A DNA stretch of 64,000 bases. Source: Lumbricus terrestris (Eukaryota > Annelida > Clitellata > Crassiclitellata > Lumbricidae). The notes under the pieces are model-generated. The model was not told the origin of the DNA. It saw nothing but the letters and a program-made list of their open reading frames with translations, and did not search any database. Location of the stretch: assembly GCA_949752735.1 (NCBI GenBank), contig OX457053.1, forward strand, positions 25,685,797 through 25,749,796. Direction: 5' to 3'. Made by a program: the position numbers and the translations under genes. Below, one piece after another: positions 1 through 10,818 of the stretch. How positions within the stretch are numbered: the first letter of the stretch is position 1; the number at the start of each line of letters is the position of its first letter.

Positions 1-299
1 CCCATTCCAGTAAATTTTGGCAACGCAAAATGGTCAATTTTTAGCAAACAAACCAGACAAGAACTTTTGATTGAAGATTTATTGTTGAATGGACTGTTGT
101 AACACACAGCAATTCGATTCTACTTCCTGTGGTGCAGTGAAAATTGATAGATTTCAAAGTTCTTTCGTTCTCAATTCCGGCAGTCTTTTTTTCACAAAGC
201 TTTTATCTCTGGCCTCGCAGCATGTTTAGCTCTACACTCTTCTGCAGGGAACGGGGGAGGGAGAGCTTTTAGTTCTGTGAGTTCGCACTTCTATCAGGC

Positions 300-510
300 A
301 GCACAAGCCTTTTCAATTGTGGGTCCCACCATCTCTGATGTCCTCCCATTAACTGTGGGATTGATGCCTTAGGCCAAACTCGCCTGCTTTTTATAAGTCG
401 CTCAAATCCTACTTTGTTAGCTGTGGCTTAGCTGGGAGCGCCTCTAAGTAGGTCTTTTGAAGAGGCGCTATATAAATTCTTGGAATGAATGAATGAATGA
501 CAAAGCTCCA
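300..510 (+). mobile_element. LINE 3' end with (TGAA)n tail
   Basis: This resembles the end of a non-LTR retrotransposon ORF plus 3' UTR. It ends in a conserved block (gagcgcctct...gaagaggcgctatataaa) followed by a TGAA tail at about 485-500. The same block ends copies at 41.1, 47.7 and 53.2 kb. A (TGAA)n tail is typical of L2-like LINEs. Confidence 0.6.
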
Positions 511-859
511 TGGGCCAGAAATAGCATATGGGGGGGGGGGCGGGGAGAGGGATGGGGAAGGGAGGGTCCAAACCAGATGTTTGACATGTCTGTTCTAGTG
601 GACTAGGGTTCTAGGTTATGGTTTCACTTAGTGGACTTCAATATCAATTGATGCATTGTGTGAATTTGTGACCCTCCAATGATATAGGACTCCTTCAGTC
701 TCCTTGGAAGCCAGATTGTCAGTTAGATTCGCGTGTGAAAAAGTCTCCTGAAATGACGTCAGTGAGGACAATGACAGTTTTGTTTTCACATCATTTTAAT
801 GGATGATAGATACATGGTGTGTGCAGCTGGGTGGACCGGGTCCCCTTAATACTCTATGT

Positions 860-1198
860 CAGCGGTTCCCAACCCGTGGCCCGCGGGCCAAAAGTGGCCC
901 GCCAGGCCTCAGAAAATGGCCCTCATCTCTCAAAGAATTATCAAAAATATATGAAAAATCAACAATTTGGACAGGATAAAGCACAATATTATTTTCTATT
1001 ACAAATTATTTTATGTTTAACGTCGATAAATAACATCAAACATTATAATTTGAATCGATTATAGCAATTTTATATGTTTTTAGTTAATAAAATGTTAACC
1101 TTGTGGCCACTAATGTCCTTCAAATAAGAAAAAGTGGCCCTCATGTCCTCCAACTTAGAAAAAATGGCCATCAAGTCAAAAAAGGTTGGGAACCACTG
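860..1198. mobile_element. hAT-type MITE, family A (copy 1)
   Basis: Terminal inverted repeats are cagcggttcccaacc on the left and ggttgggaaccactg on the right. An exact 8-bp target duplication, ctctatgt, flanks it (852-859 and 1199-1206). The element is non-coding. Two further copies are at 39.9 and 57.9 kb. Confidence 0.9.
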
Positions 1199-1328
1199 CT
1201 CTATGTAATCTGATCATCATGTCTTTACAATGCAAGAGGAAGAGGAAGAAGTTAGAGAAGTCCATTAAGCTCTGAGGCAGCCAATGGGTATGCAGTGTTA
1301 GCAGCTTCAATTTCTAAACATCACCATA

Positions 1329-1670
1329 CAAGGGCAGATACAGAAATTTTCGAGGGAGGGGTGGGAAAAATTTCCAGGCCTTGGGTTGGGACAGGGGAAA
1401 AATTTCATCTTGGTCGCCGACAAATCTGATTACCGGTACCTTTTCTTTGTCATTCGTTCAATTTTCGAGAAAAGGATACCGTTTTAGCCGCCAAAATAGT
1501 TGATGACTTTTTGGTCATCAGTCATCCTGGTCAGAGTAATGGCCTCTCTAGTATCCTGTTTTTCTCTCCCGCTGCATTGATTTAATGGCTTGTTGAAACC
1601 AAATGGGGTCCACACCCCATGCACTTTTTAAATGGGGGGCCATGGCCGGATTTACCCCTGGATCTGCCTG
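1329..1670. mobile_element. MITE family B copy without a clean target duplication
   Basis: It begins caagggcagatacag and ends ctggatctgcctg, with the internal Kozak-free motif tgatgactttttggtcat shared by family B. The flanking 8-mers do not match. The left flank (about 1295-1328) is partly duplicated at about 1680-1728, so the copy may be rearranged. Confidence 0.6.
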
Positions 1671-1994
1671 TGCACAATGGAGTGTTAGCAAAGTTGTTCA
1701 ATTTCTAAACATCACCATATAAGGGCGGATGACCAGTCCTCTCCCTCACTGTCTTGTCTTTCCACCAAAAGTGTACGGTCAATGTACTCATCATTGCTGA
1801 GTCGTCATGGGGTTGGAGCTGACAGTTAATAGTAAAACAATTCTGTACTGGTATACGGATTTTGAACCCCGATCTCTCAAGTGACATCGTCCAGTGCATT
1901 AACCAGTGCACTAGATATCAAGCATGCCCCCTGAACAGTGCAAATTTAGCTGTATTTGATACTGCCCTCTGTCCTAAGGCTATACTAAGCCTAT

Positions 1995-2180
1995 TGTGGG
2001 TCCCTCAAGGTGGAACGGCCTTCCCCTGAAATTCATAGCAGGATGCTGGTTGGGAATTCGCCTGCATCTCTTCGCTGCTTGAAGACCTTATTCTTTTCAT
2101 GGGCCTGTCACGCTGAGAGCACTTCTGGATAGGTCTGCTGTGAAACGCGGTTTACAAATGTTATATTAGATTATTAGATT
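1995..2180 (+). mobile_element. LINE 3' end, ttagat-type tail
   Basis: The sequence has the usual end of a LINE ORF (a tract encoding a basic, leucine-rich end with K-T-L-F) and finishes in ttagattattagattagattgg. No shared element with the TGAA family beyond general layout is certain. Confidence 0.4.
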
Positions 2181-2295
2181 AGATTGGAAATGCATGCATT
2201 AAATTAGATTGGAAATGCACACACGACATATGTTATCAATTAAACGAATATAATTTGATATAAACAGAGCAGTGAAGATGCTAAGCAGTTATGCA

Positions 2296-2586
2296 CAGGG
2301 GCGGATCCAGGGGGGGGGGGCAATCCGGCCATGGCCTCCCATTTAAAAAGTGCATGGGTCGTGGCCCCCCTTTGATTTCAGGCCAGAGTATATTATTGCT
2401 TGCAATGGCTGATGCCTAAAAAAGGTCATCAGTTATTTTGACAGGGAAAACTGGTGTATTTTTTGTATTTTCCAGTTTCCAGACATTTCGACCAAATGAC
2501 AAAAAAGAGGGTCATCAGATTTGTTCTGGCCAAAGATCACCGAAATTTTTTGCCCCGCCCTTCGAAAATTTATGTATCCGCCCCTG
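2296..2586. mobile_element. hAT-type MITE, family B
   Basis: The ends are caggggcggatccag and gtatccgcccctg, flanked by an exact 8-bp duplication gttatgca (2288-2295 and 2587-2594). The internal 'gaaaaaggtcatca' motif recurs in the family. Confidence 0.9.
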
Positions 2587-3130
2587 GTTATGCATCAATG
2601 TCTTTTGGTGTTGTTGCCTTGTTGGCGATCTTGGGGTTTGAACCCATGCTCTCCGTGTTATAAGCTGAACACTAACCAGCTGCTGACTATATGCCCCACT
2701 TTACAATTCTGCTTCGTGACTGTGCCAAGTAAACCTTGTGCTGCAGGTCATGATGGTGATTGTGTTTGTTTTTACGGGACCCCCACGGACAAGCTGTGTT
2801 CGCTGTTGTTGTGGGTGTGTGATGATTGGATATGTAAATCTGTACGATATTCAATCATGCTAGTTGTGTCAGACACCAGTGAAGCTTTGAACACACAATT
2901 CTCAAGAGTGGGTCGTTATTTTTTAAATGTCTGAAGTCATATGAATACAAAGGTTACTCCTTGAAAAAAAGAAGTATCATATTGGATTAGCACAAGTGAA
3001 CGATTTAGATTAAAGCGTGTGTTGAACTTAAGTTACATAATTTTGTAGAGGTTATGAGATATGTCGACGATCTCTCTACTGAGGGCACAGTTGTGTATGT
3101 CTAGGCCATCATGTTGTAATTGGCTACCGG

Positions 3131-3343
3131 TTTGTTTGTTTGTTTACTTGTTATAGCACCCCTTCAAGCGCTCTACTCAGAGGCGCTCCCGACTGCAGCG
3201 TGGAGTGGACACTTCATCGAAGTTTCACGCCGAAGCGCTGAGCAATTGCGAGTGAAGGACTTGCCCAAGGTCCCTACGAGACGGCTTGAGGTGGATTCGA
3301 ACCTTCCGGCTTCAAGGCAACGATGCCACCACTACACCACCGC
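3131..3343 (-). mobile_element. tRNA-derived SINE (copy 1)
   Basis: Read on the minus strand, this has a tRNA-like head with pol III B box (ggttcgaatcc; on the plus strand ggattcgaacc at about 3294), then a body ending in the LINE-like block gcgcctctgagtag. The degenerate head and lack of acceptor pairing argue against a functional tRNA. Confidence 0.75.
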
Positions 3344-3350
3344 TGTAGGG

Positions 3351-3495
3351 CCGTCCATCTGGAATGAGCTCCCTTCCAGGCTCTGTTACATCTGACCAAG
3401 AAAACTGTGTTTCATAAATCTCTTTTTTGCTTTTGTCGTGGCTAGGTTGGGAATGTTCCTGAGTAGGTTTCTTGAAGGGGTGCTATTTAAAAAGC
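3351..3495 (+). mobile_element. LINE 3' end fragment
   Basis: The frame encodes the hallmark GPSIWNELPSRL of LINE ORF ends, followed by the conserved tail block at 3450-3487. It directly abuts the SINE on its left. Confidence 0.55.
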
Positions 3496-3582
3496 AGCTC
3501 AAAGCTCACTATTACTCTCTGGCTTTCAGGAACATGGATCTCTAATGCATCTTTCTGTGGCGGTTGACTATCTGCACCTCAG

Positions 3583-3728
3583 CAGTGCTTAAAGTGTAAA
3601 AAAAGAAGTGCCTGGACACCCTTCATCTTTTCAGGTGTGCTGGCCAAATAAGTGGCAGGACGTCATGGAGATTTGAAAATAAGTGCCTGGACGCCGTCCA
3701 TGACCGTCCTGCCACACTTTAAGCCCTG
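3583..3728. mobile_element. hAT-type MITE, family C
   Basis: The ends are cagtgcttaaagtg and cactttaagccctg. Flanking 8-mers cacctcag (3575-3582) and cgcctcag (3729-3736) match at 7 of 8 bases. A sister copy lies at 15,117-15,278. Confidence 0.85.
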
Positions 3729-3899
3729 CGCCTCAGATTGACATTTCGGTATTACCTTGCGTGCATTACAAATTTATGTAATAATAACAGAATGAATGAA
3801 TGAATGAAGATAGCGGTGAAAGGATGTGGTAACCGTGGAAACAGAATTATACAACGCTTAAATCAACATTTCATTGATCTGATTTTCTTTCGCCGACAG

Positions 3900-4421
3900 G
3901 ATTTCACGAAGTTCAACATTCTGAAGCCGAAGCTGCTGGAAACGGTCGACAAGATGCTGGCGGAAGACATTTCCCGTCTGATGAACATGATTCCACGCGA
4001 GGAGGAGTCCCGCAGCGAGACGACGAGCAGCACCGTCAAGGGCGGAGCCTTCGAGGGCTACAACGAAAGCCCGTTCGGGATTGGACGGTTGGAGGGGGTC
4101 GACAAAGGTCGCGGCGAGGAGGAATGGGTTGTGGGTCGCGACCGGTACAAGTACGACGAAGTCTTTCAGAGCCTTAACCCGATCAACGGAAAGATCACCG
4201 GTGCCGCCGCCAAGTCGGAGCTAGTCAAGTCGAAGCTTCCCAACTCCATCCTCGGAAAGGTCTGGAAGCTTTCCGACATCGACCGCGACGGAATGCTCGA
4301 CGCTGACGAGTTCGCGCTGGCCATGCACCTCGTGAATCTGAAGGTCGAGGGCCACGAGATTCCGAACGACCTTCCGCCACACCTGATTCCGCCGGGGAAG
4401 AAGGCTTTCGCCGCGTCCTAA
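3900..4421 (+). CDS. EHD-family ATPase, last exon with C-terminal EH domain
   Basis: This exon encodes the C-terminal 173 residues of an EHD (Eps15-homology domain, RME-1) protein. EHDs are dynamin-like ATPases that oligomerise on endosomal and tubular membranes and drive endocytic recycling; the EH domain binds NPF-containing partners. Visible here are the end of the helical region (DFTKFNILKPKLLETVDKML), the linker with the KGGAFEGY segment, then an EH domain over about residues 75-173 (YDEVFQSLNPINGKITGA onward). It contains the conserved Trp in GKVWKLSDIDRDGMLDADEF, which also forms a complete EF-hand loop (D-x-D-x-D-G-x-L-D-x-x-E). The C terminus is PPHLIPPGKKAFAAS. The coding start is set by the acceptor tttcgccgacag ending at 3899, phase 0; the in-frame sequence before it is intron. 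The G domain exons lie to the left, outside the window. The body is GC-richer than its surroundings. Which EHD paralogue it is cannot be decided. Confidence 0.95.
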   Translation, partial: DFTKFNILKPKLLETVDKMLAEDISRLMNMIPREEESRSETTSSTVKGGAFEGYNESPFGIGRLEGVDKGRGEEEWVVGRDRYKYDEVFQSLNPINGKITGAAAKSELVKSKLPNSILGKVWKLSDIDRDGMLDADEFALAMHLVNLKVEGHEIPNDLPPHLIPPGKKAFAAS

Positions 4422-5266
4422 GTTGGTAAATGTGGTGCGATCGGTCCGAAGTCGTCGGCGCCCCTTTCTGTACGGAATTTCTGTGTACCATATTGGCTGT
4501 CCCTCTGGTTTTAAACTTAAGCTGAACCTTCTCTCGTAGAGAGTGGAGGCGGTTGTAACATAGCGCATTTCATTTACGATGTAATCAGTTTCTCTATTGG
4601 TGTGTAGCCATTGTAAACCGTTTTTCTACTAGGACGCGATCGTGTGATGCGAACCGTTTCCTTTAGATCATCGGTTTTTTACTCTTGGAGCCTGCGAGAT
4701 CGAATGCAGTTGTAGTCAGCTGTGCATGTGATCTGTGGGCCGAGTGAGCTGCAACACGGGTTTCAGGGATTCACGTGAGAATATTTAAGCGATACTAATC
4801 TAACGGCGAGTGCAATGGGGACCCTACATAATTGTCATTTCTGATCTAGCCAATTTTTTCGCACAGATCCTGAGTGTAGTGCTGCTTTAGAGTGTTCATT
4901 CATCGTAATGGAGGCTTGTGATAGGATGGTAGTTGATGTGGCTTCCAAATGTGGCCTTTATAAGGGGATATACGTTTGTCAAGGCGCTCTTGTTACGGCA
5001 GTTGCTGTGTTACGGTACCGTAGACATTGCCGTCGTTATTATTATTATTTCCAATGCAGCGAAGTTGTTTTTTCTCGTTAATTCAGATTGAAGTCTGTTC
5101 TGAACTTCCCTAAAATGGTTGCGACAAGATTGTATCTAGAATTTTAGGTGATTCCAAGGAACTTTATATTTCTCTTCATAATGGAATTGGTCCTGAGTGT
5201 ATTTAAATGGGTATGGGTGATGATCAGAAATAGTGAACAAGTGTGAAGTTTATGTATCACTGGTGA

Positions 5267-5332
5267 CAAGGCCGTAGCTAGGGGGGGGGTGGTTGAAACG
5301 CCTCCCGAAATCAAATCCTGGCTACGGCCTTG
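5267..5332. mobile_element. 66-bp hAT-type micro-MITE
   Basis: Ends caaggccgtagctagg and cctggctacggccttg form inverted repeats. An exact 8-bp duplication actggtga flanks it (5259-5266 and 5333-5340). Almost nothing but the termini remains. Confidence 0.85.
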
Positions 5333-5639
5333 ACTGGTGAGGTGTCAGTTAAAAAAAACAGTTTTAACGTGCAGTTGTGGTATTGGTTGTAAATTGAATT
5401 AATTTTAAGTAGCTTCAACGTAATGTGGCGTAGTCTGTTCACGCTAATGCTGCTTTTTGAGATGTCTCCTCGGTTGTTAATACCCAGTCCTAGGAAATGT
5501 TTCTGGAGATTGTGCAGTGTGCTGTGGGCTTTGGGTGGGAAGGAGCAACCGAAGGAAAGCATTGCCAAAGCCAAATCCTGCTTGTAGTTTATATATGCCC
5601 TCTGAAGCCTGGTCAAGTGTGCAAATCAAAAGGCAGAAT

Positions 5640-5890
5640 ATTCTTCTTCGTCTTCTTCTTTGGTTATCTGCCTTTCTGGGCAGATGATTCCTATCAGGAA
5701 TCTTTTTTCTTCCACCTTTTGCAGTGTCTTTTGTTTGATCTGCGTTCCATCCAGCCGATTCTTTTCTATCCTTCGCCACATCCACATCTCAAAGGCTTAC
5801 AATCTTTTCATATCTTCTTTCTTCATGGTCCAAGTTTTGGATTCATAAAGCACTGTGTCGTTGTCTTGATAATTCACTTCTTCGGATTCC
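5640..5890 (-). mobile_element. Decayed LINE reverse transcriptase C-terminus
   Basis: On the minus strand, across several frames, the translation resembles the LINE ORF end 'KRL.AFEMWMWRR...SW...TN': an FEMWMWRRI segment near 5800-5770 followed by a K/Q-rich stretch. Frameshifts and stops show that it is dead. The family may be RTE- or CR1-like. Confidence 0.5.
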
Positions 5891-6225
5891 TATTTAGCTT
5901 TCCTCACAGTAATTCATTTCAGACTTTCTTTCATAGAAGGCATCAGAGTATTATGCATGGTCAAGACCTTCCCTGATACAATTTCTGTGTAGGGGCTTGA
6001 ACAGGATCAATTCTTGTCATTAGGTAAGAGTGCTACGCACAAATATATACATAGTTAACTAGTTACCAGTCGCTTGAAAATTCGGATCTTGAGCCTTCTG
6101 CCAATTTTTCGTTGTGATGCCTTCGTGCGGTGAACGACACCATTGCCGTTTGGTGTTCTTCAGCAATGTACATGTAAAATCATGAAGTTTCCATCAATAT
6201 TGTTGTTGGTGTTAAACGACTGTAG

Positions 6226-6231
6226 AATAAA
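6226..6231 (+). terminator. Candidate EHD polyadenylation signal
   Basis: aataaa lies 1.8 kb after the EHD stop, followed by a T-rich stretch (tatattttctaatag). It is the best candidate by position, without transcript support. Confidence 0.4.
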
Positions 6232-6371
6232 TCTCTGTAAATATATTTTCTAATAGTTCAAAGCTGTATGGAATATTCGCTTTCGGGCCGAGTAGCGAGT
6301 CAAATAGCTAATTGTATTCAGCGGGTCAGCCGAATAGTATCTGTCTGACTGTATACGAATAGTGGTCACGT

Positions 6372-6694
6372 CAAGGACGCATACAGAAATTTCGAAAGGA
6401 GGGCCACAATTTTTGGTCTTAGGACAGGGAAAAATTTTTGTCTTGGTCGCCGAAAAATCTGATGACTTTTTTTTAGTCATTTGTCTCGAATTCCCAAGAA
6501 AATATATACCATTTTATCCGCCAAAATAGTTGATGACCTTTTTTGTCGTACGGACCTCGTGGGTGTGAGGAGGGTCCTGCGGAACTACTCATGGGGGGCC
6601 ACATCAACTTTTCAAGCCAGAATAGCTGGTCAAAAATAAAGAAATTTCTAAATGGGGGGCTATGGCTGGATTGCCCCCCCGGAATCCACCCCTG
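6372..6694. mobile_element. hAT-type MITE, family B
   Basis: Starts caaggacgcatacag, ends ggaatccacccctg. An exact 8-bp duplication ggtcacgt flanks it (6364-6371 and 6695-6702). Internally it carries the tgatgac-T-gtcat hairpin motif of the family. Confidence 0.9.
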
Positions 6695-6766
6695 GGTCAC
6701 GTGACATCTGTTTCTGCAATGCGACTGCTATAATTAACGAGTGTACACAGAATGGCGGAAGGATTC

Positions 6767-7020
6767 AAAATTTACATGTAGCTAACTGTTCAATTAGTTC
6801 AATGTATTAAATTTACTTAACTGAAACGTCTGCTTACATTGAAATTTTTGCAAAATTTACATGTAGCTAACTGTTCAATTTTAGTTCAATGTATTAAATT
6901 TGCTTAACTGAAACGTCTGCTTACATTGAAATTTTTGCAAAATTTACACGTAGCTAACTGTTCAATTTTAGTTCAATGTATTAAATTTACTTAACTGAAA
7001 CTTCTGCATACGGTACATTG
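6767..7020. repeat. Three tandem copies of an ~86-bp unit
   Basis: The unit runs from aaaatttacatgtagctaac to cattgaaatttttgc and occurs three times in a row with few differences. Confidence 0.85.
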
Positions 7021-8873
7021 AAATTTTGATGTTGTTGGTATACCTATTTTTGTACACTATTCGTATTCATATTTCGACGAATACTTGATCCAGTTATTTG
7101 TGTTCGGCCGAATATTGATGATCACCTATACGGTATACAATCCTAGTTCAAAGCAAAGATTTCGGTTCATGCCATTCAGAAATTTTGCTTTCTTCAAGGC
7201 TTTTGCTGACTACCAAATATGAATGATTGATTTGATTTCATAACTGCTGCCAGTATAGATACAAGATTTAACAATAATAATAATAATAATAATAATTTTT
7301 CTTTAATTAATCGCCTGCAAACGCACTGCGCTATACATCTACAAGTTATGCAGTAATCTTAATTAACAGCAAACTTAGCTACTAAAACTTTAACAGACAG
7401 CCTGCAATGAAATGGAGGGAAAGACAAAGTAATTCGGGGTCTTGAATGCATTGAAGAAAGCAATTTAAGGAAAAATCTTAGTCCAGCAGCAAAGTGTATG
7501 CTTGATATGCACCGTATTGTTTCTGCTGCCGCTGGGTCCGGTCATCCTGATTGGCTGCTGAAATGCATGGTGCTGTTTTCCTGTTGTCTACAGGTAGCAT
7601 TTTGCACAGATTGAGCTGTCAGTTCTGCTCACCAGGTGTTTAATCATTCATGAGTATTATCGGCTGCAGAAAATTACATCATCGATCTAGTATATAATGT
7701 TGTAGATCTATTCATTTAATGAAATGGTAAGCAAGGCCAGGCCAGACGAGAATAGACTGGGCATTTTTCAACGCTGCCATATTTGCGACCAGGAGCATTG
7801 CTAGCATGATCTCATCTCTTGAATGCAGGGGCAGTGTTTACATTATGCTATGCAGATTAATGTGTATGCAGCATTGTTACTAGATATGTGTGTAAGAAAG
7901 ACCGACTGTAGCATGTAGAGCTCTGTTTATAAAAGAAAATAGCAAAACAGTTAACAGGATGGGTTGATGTCACGTGCAGTTCCTGCTGACTCATTGGTTT
8001 CGATGATACTTGTAATGCAATCGTTGTTAGAATTGGTTGTGGCCAGTGGTAAATAACTACACTGTATGTGGGCAATGTAGGGTTAACTGGACTTCCATAT
8101 AATGGTGAGCTGTAAAGTTTTAAAGCTAACTTCAGCTTTAAGCCACTTAGAGAAATCTGTTTAACTATGCTGTTGATTCAGGCTTTGCTGGTGTAGAACT
8201 TGGTGCATTGAATGCCAAAACTTATGAAAGTGAAATTGTGATATGGTATAATAGTCTATCTAAGACAAATTTACATCTTCGTTAACATCGCCTATTGCCA
8301 AAATGGCGTATTATTATCTGTCTGATTCTAACAAACTCTGATATCATCATTTTAGAGTGTAGCAGATCAACACTGCAGTAGCCAAAGCTTACACATTGGA
8401 TACAGTTCATTATTGTTAATCAAAGCATCTATCCATCCACAATGGTCTGAGCACTGCATTTCGTTGTCATTGTAAACTCAAAGTTTATACAGCACTACTC
8501 TAACGCTAAATACACATATAGCCAGTTTATTCACGAGTTCGTTGTGGTAATTTCACCAATTGTAGACATCATACAAGTCATATAAAATCCAATTCATATT
8601 CCATAGTTATGGAGATTCAAACAAATTTTCAAAGACCCTCAAATGCTTGTTTCCCTTTTGGTCAGAAATTGAGTGGAATTCGTAAACGAGTCGGATAGAA
8701 GTCTTTTTTTACGTTACTGGCTGCATGAAGACTTGTGTACATTTAAGCGGTTTCGTATATTCGAAGTTGTTTTTGTTTGGTGTATTTTGCTTTCAGTCGT
8801 CATCTCAATGTTTTGCAATAACGAGTGTAAAACCTCCAACCAGTCCTTATGGTTTTGAGTGGGTTAAAGGCTT
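7021..8873. other. Intergenic sequence, no gene seen
   Basis: AT-rich unique sequence with an (AAT)n run at about 7268-7296. No exon-like reading frame or repeat termini were recognised. Confidence 0.5.
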
Positions 8874-8881
8874 CTACCAGT

Positions 8882-9120
8882 CAGTGGCGGCTCCAGGATT
8901 TCAGTTTTGGGTGGGGGCTGAACCCTGGCACAGGAAATTTTCCATTTTCCTTCGGATAAAATTTCTGATGACCTTTTTTCTTTTTTGGTCATTTGGTCGA
9001 AATCTCATGGATGTATTATGTAAAAAAAACCAGATGGTCCTCTTTTTTAGAGTGCTTAGTCCCCGGATGGCCCTTTTTAGGGGGTCTAGCCCCCTAGTAC
9101 CCTCCCTGGCGCTGCCACTG
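8882..9120. mobile_element. hAT-type MITE, family B variant
   Basis: The ends cagtggcggctccagg and cctggcgctgccactg are flanked by an exact 8-bp duplication ctaccagt (8874-8881 and 9121-9128). The internal 'ctgatgacctttttt' motif matches family B. Confidence 0.9.
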
Positions 9121-9128
9121 CTACCAGT

Positions 9129-9761
9129 GTTTGTGTATTTTCAGTGGTCGAAGGCCTGAGTCGGCCTTCCACTCCCTGCAAAATGTAATCTAGTCCCCTC
9201 CTCTGGGGCATGAAGGTTTTTTTTTGGGGGGGGGGGCAAATGAGTGTCTACCAGTTCATTTAATTTGCAATGATTTTAGGTCTTACAAGTCTTTGTCATT
9301 TGCCTTGGCTGAGGTCTTTTTGTTATTGTAAATACAACCATTTATACATGATCAATGGTCCACTTCTCGGATGCTGTCTTTTTCCAGTTGTTTTGGTTTG
9401 CAGTGGGGCTTGTTTAGTTTTACACGATAATCAGTTTGCATAAATATTATTGATTTGTAATTTTACTCTGCTAATGTTTTGCTAATTATGCCAATTAATA
9501 CTGGTTGCGGAAATAATTGCTCTCAAGTAAATTCCTGTGGCAGACGGTGCGGAAATCTTGTGACATAAACAAGGGGCACTACGGCCTCAACCCTGAACTA
9601 TATATCTTCAAATGATGGTCTCTAGTCGGATGTTTCTTTTAAAAAGTTTAGTAGAATGCCAATTGGTGGTTTTTTAGAGTGCCAATGTTAGTAATCAATG
9701 TTCATGTGCTTTAGACTACATTTCTTCCTGAAGCCATAGTGTAGGCAAAATTTCCAGGTAG
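9129..9761. other. Intergenic sequence, no gene seen
   Basis: It contains a T/G homopolymer patch at about 9217-9237. Nothing else was recognised. Confidence 0.45.
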
Positions 9762-9769
9762 CTTTGTGC

Positions 9770-9864
9770 GCAGTGTTTAATCTAGTTACGATCCTCTGGG
9801 TGGGAGGGAGATCGACGTTTCTGGGGGACAACTTCCCCTGGAGCTGCCTCTAGATTAACCACTG
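9770..9864. mobile_element. 95-bp hAT-type MITE
   Basis: gcagtgtttaatctag at the left pairs with ctagattaaccactg at the right. An 8-bp duplication ctttgtgc occurs at 9762-9769 and 9865-9872. Confidence 0.75.
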
Positions 9865-10132
9865 CTTTGTGCATGTTTCAGCAAAAACTGCTCGCTGCAG
9901 TTGTAAACTGTGAATGTTTTGAATTGTGCGAGTTACGTGTGTTGTGATGGGAGCAGTCTTGAGTCGTTCTCATGGTGGTGGCCTCATTTGTCAGTAATTA
10001 AAAAACCATCATATTCAGCTTTGTTTCTGTTTTGCCTTCGATTTGCGTTTGCTGCCAAAGTTAACAATATCAGTGCAATTATTTCTATTTATTATTCACA
10101 TTAATAGTTAGTGAGTTGGTTTAGGAATAAGG

Positions 10133-10818
10133 TACAGTTTTAGTGAAATTTATGTGGTACCTGTTTAAGAATAATGATTAGTGAAGTAATGATTAGTGAA
10201 ATTTATATGGTACCTGCTTCAGAATAATGATTAGTGAAATTTACGTGGTACCTGTTTCGGAATAATGATTAGTGAAATTTTATGTGGTACCTGTTTCGGA
10301 ATAATGATTAGTGAAATTTACGTGGTACCTGTTTCGGAATAATGATTAGTGAAATTTATGTGGTATCTGTTTCAGAATAATGATTAGTGAAATTTACGTG
10401 GTACCTGTTTCGGAATAATGATTAGTGAAATTTATGTGGTATCTGTTTCGGAATAATGATTAGTGAAATTTACGTGGTACCTGTTTCGGAATAATGATTA
10501 GTGAAATTTACGTGGTACCTGTTTCGGAATAATGATTAGTGAAATTTACGTGGTACCTGTTTCGGAATAATGATTAGTGAAATTTATGTGGTACCTGTTT
10601 CGGAATAATGATTAGTGGAATTTATGTGGTACCTGTTTCAGAATAATGATTAGTGAAATTTATGTGGTACCTGTTTCAGAATAATGATTCGTGAAATTTA
10701 CGTGGTACCTGTTTCAGAATAATGATTAGTGAAATTTATGTGCTACCTGTTTTAGAATAATGATCAGTGAAATTTATGTGGTACCTGTTTCAGAATAATG
10801 ATTAGTGAAATTTATGTG
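10133..10818. repeat. Minisatellite, 38-bp unit, about 17 copies
   Basis: The unit consists of ggaataatgattagtgaaat followed by ttacgtggtacctgtttc. Copies differ mainly at acg/atg and cgg/cag positions. It lies between the two host genes. Confidence 0.95.

Larger units (their letters stand above)
1..3899 (+). other. Repeat-rich intron or flank upstream of the EHD last exon
   Basis: The splice acceptor (AG at 3898-3899) of the EHD exon implies that the sequence to its left is intron, provided the upstream EHD exons lie outside the window; I found none here. The stretch is mostly interspersed repeats, listed separately. Between them (1-299, 511-859, 1671-1994, 2595-3130) I see no coding signal. 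Confidence 0.55.
4422..6240 (+). other. Probable EHD 3' UTR
   Basis: The stretch after the stop codon lacks coding features and leads to an aataaa at 6226-6231. It carries a 66-bp MITE and an antisense LINE remnant. An earlier polyadenylation site is possible. Confidence 0.5.

Noticed and set aside
4221..4568. Minus-strand frames opposite the EHD exon
   Set aside because: Shadows of the EHD coding sequence without family resemblance.
10133..10818. CRISPR-like array
   Set aside because: Repeats are directly contiguous without unique spacers and the genome is eukaryotic.
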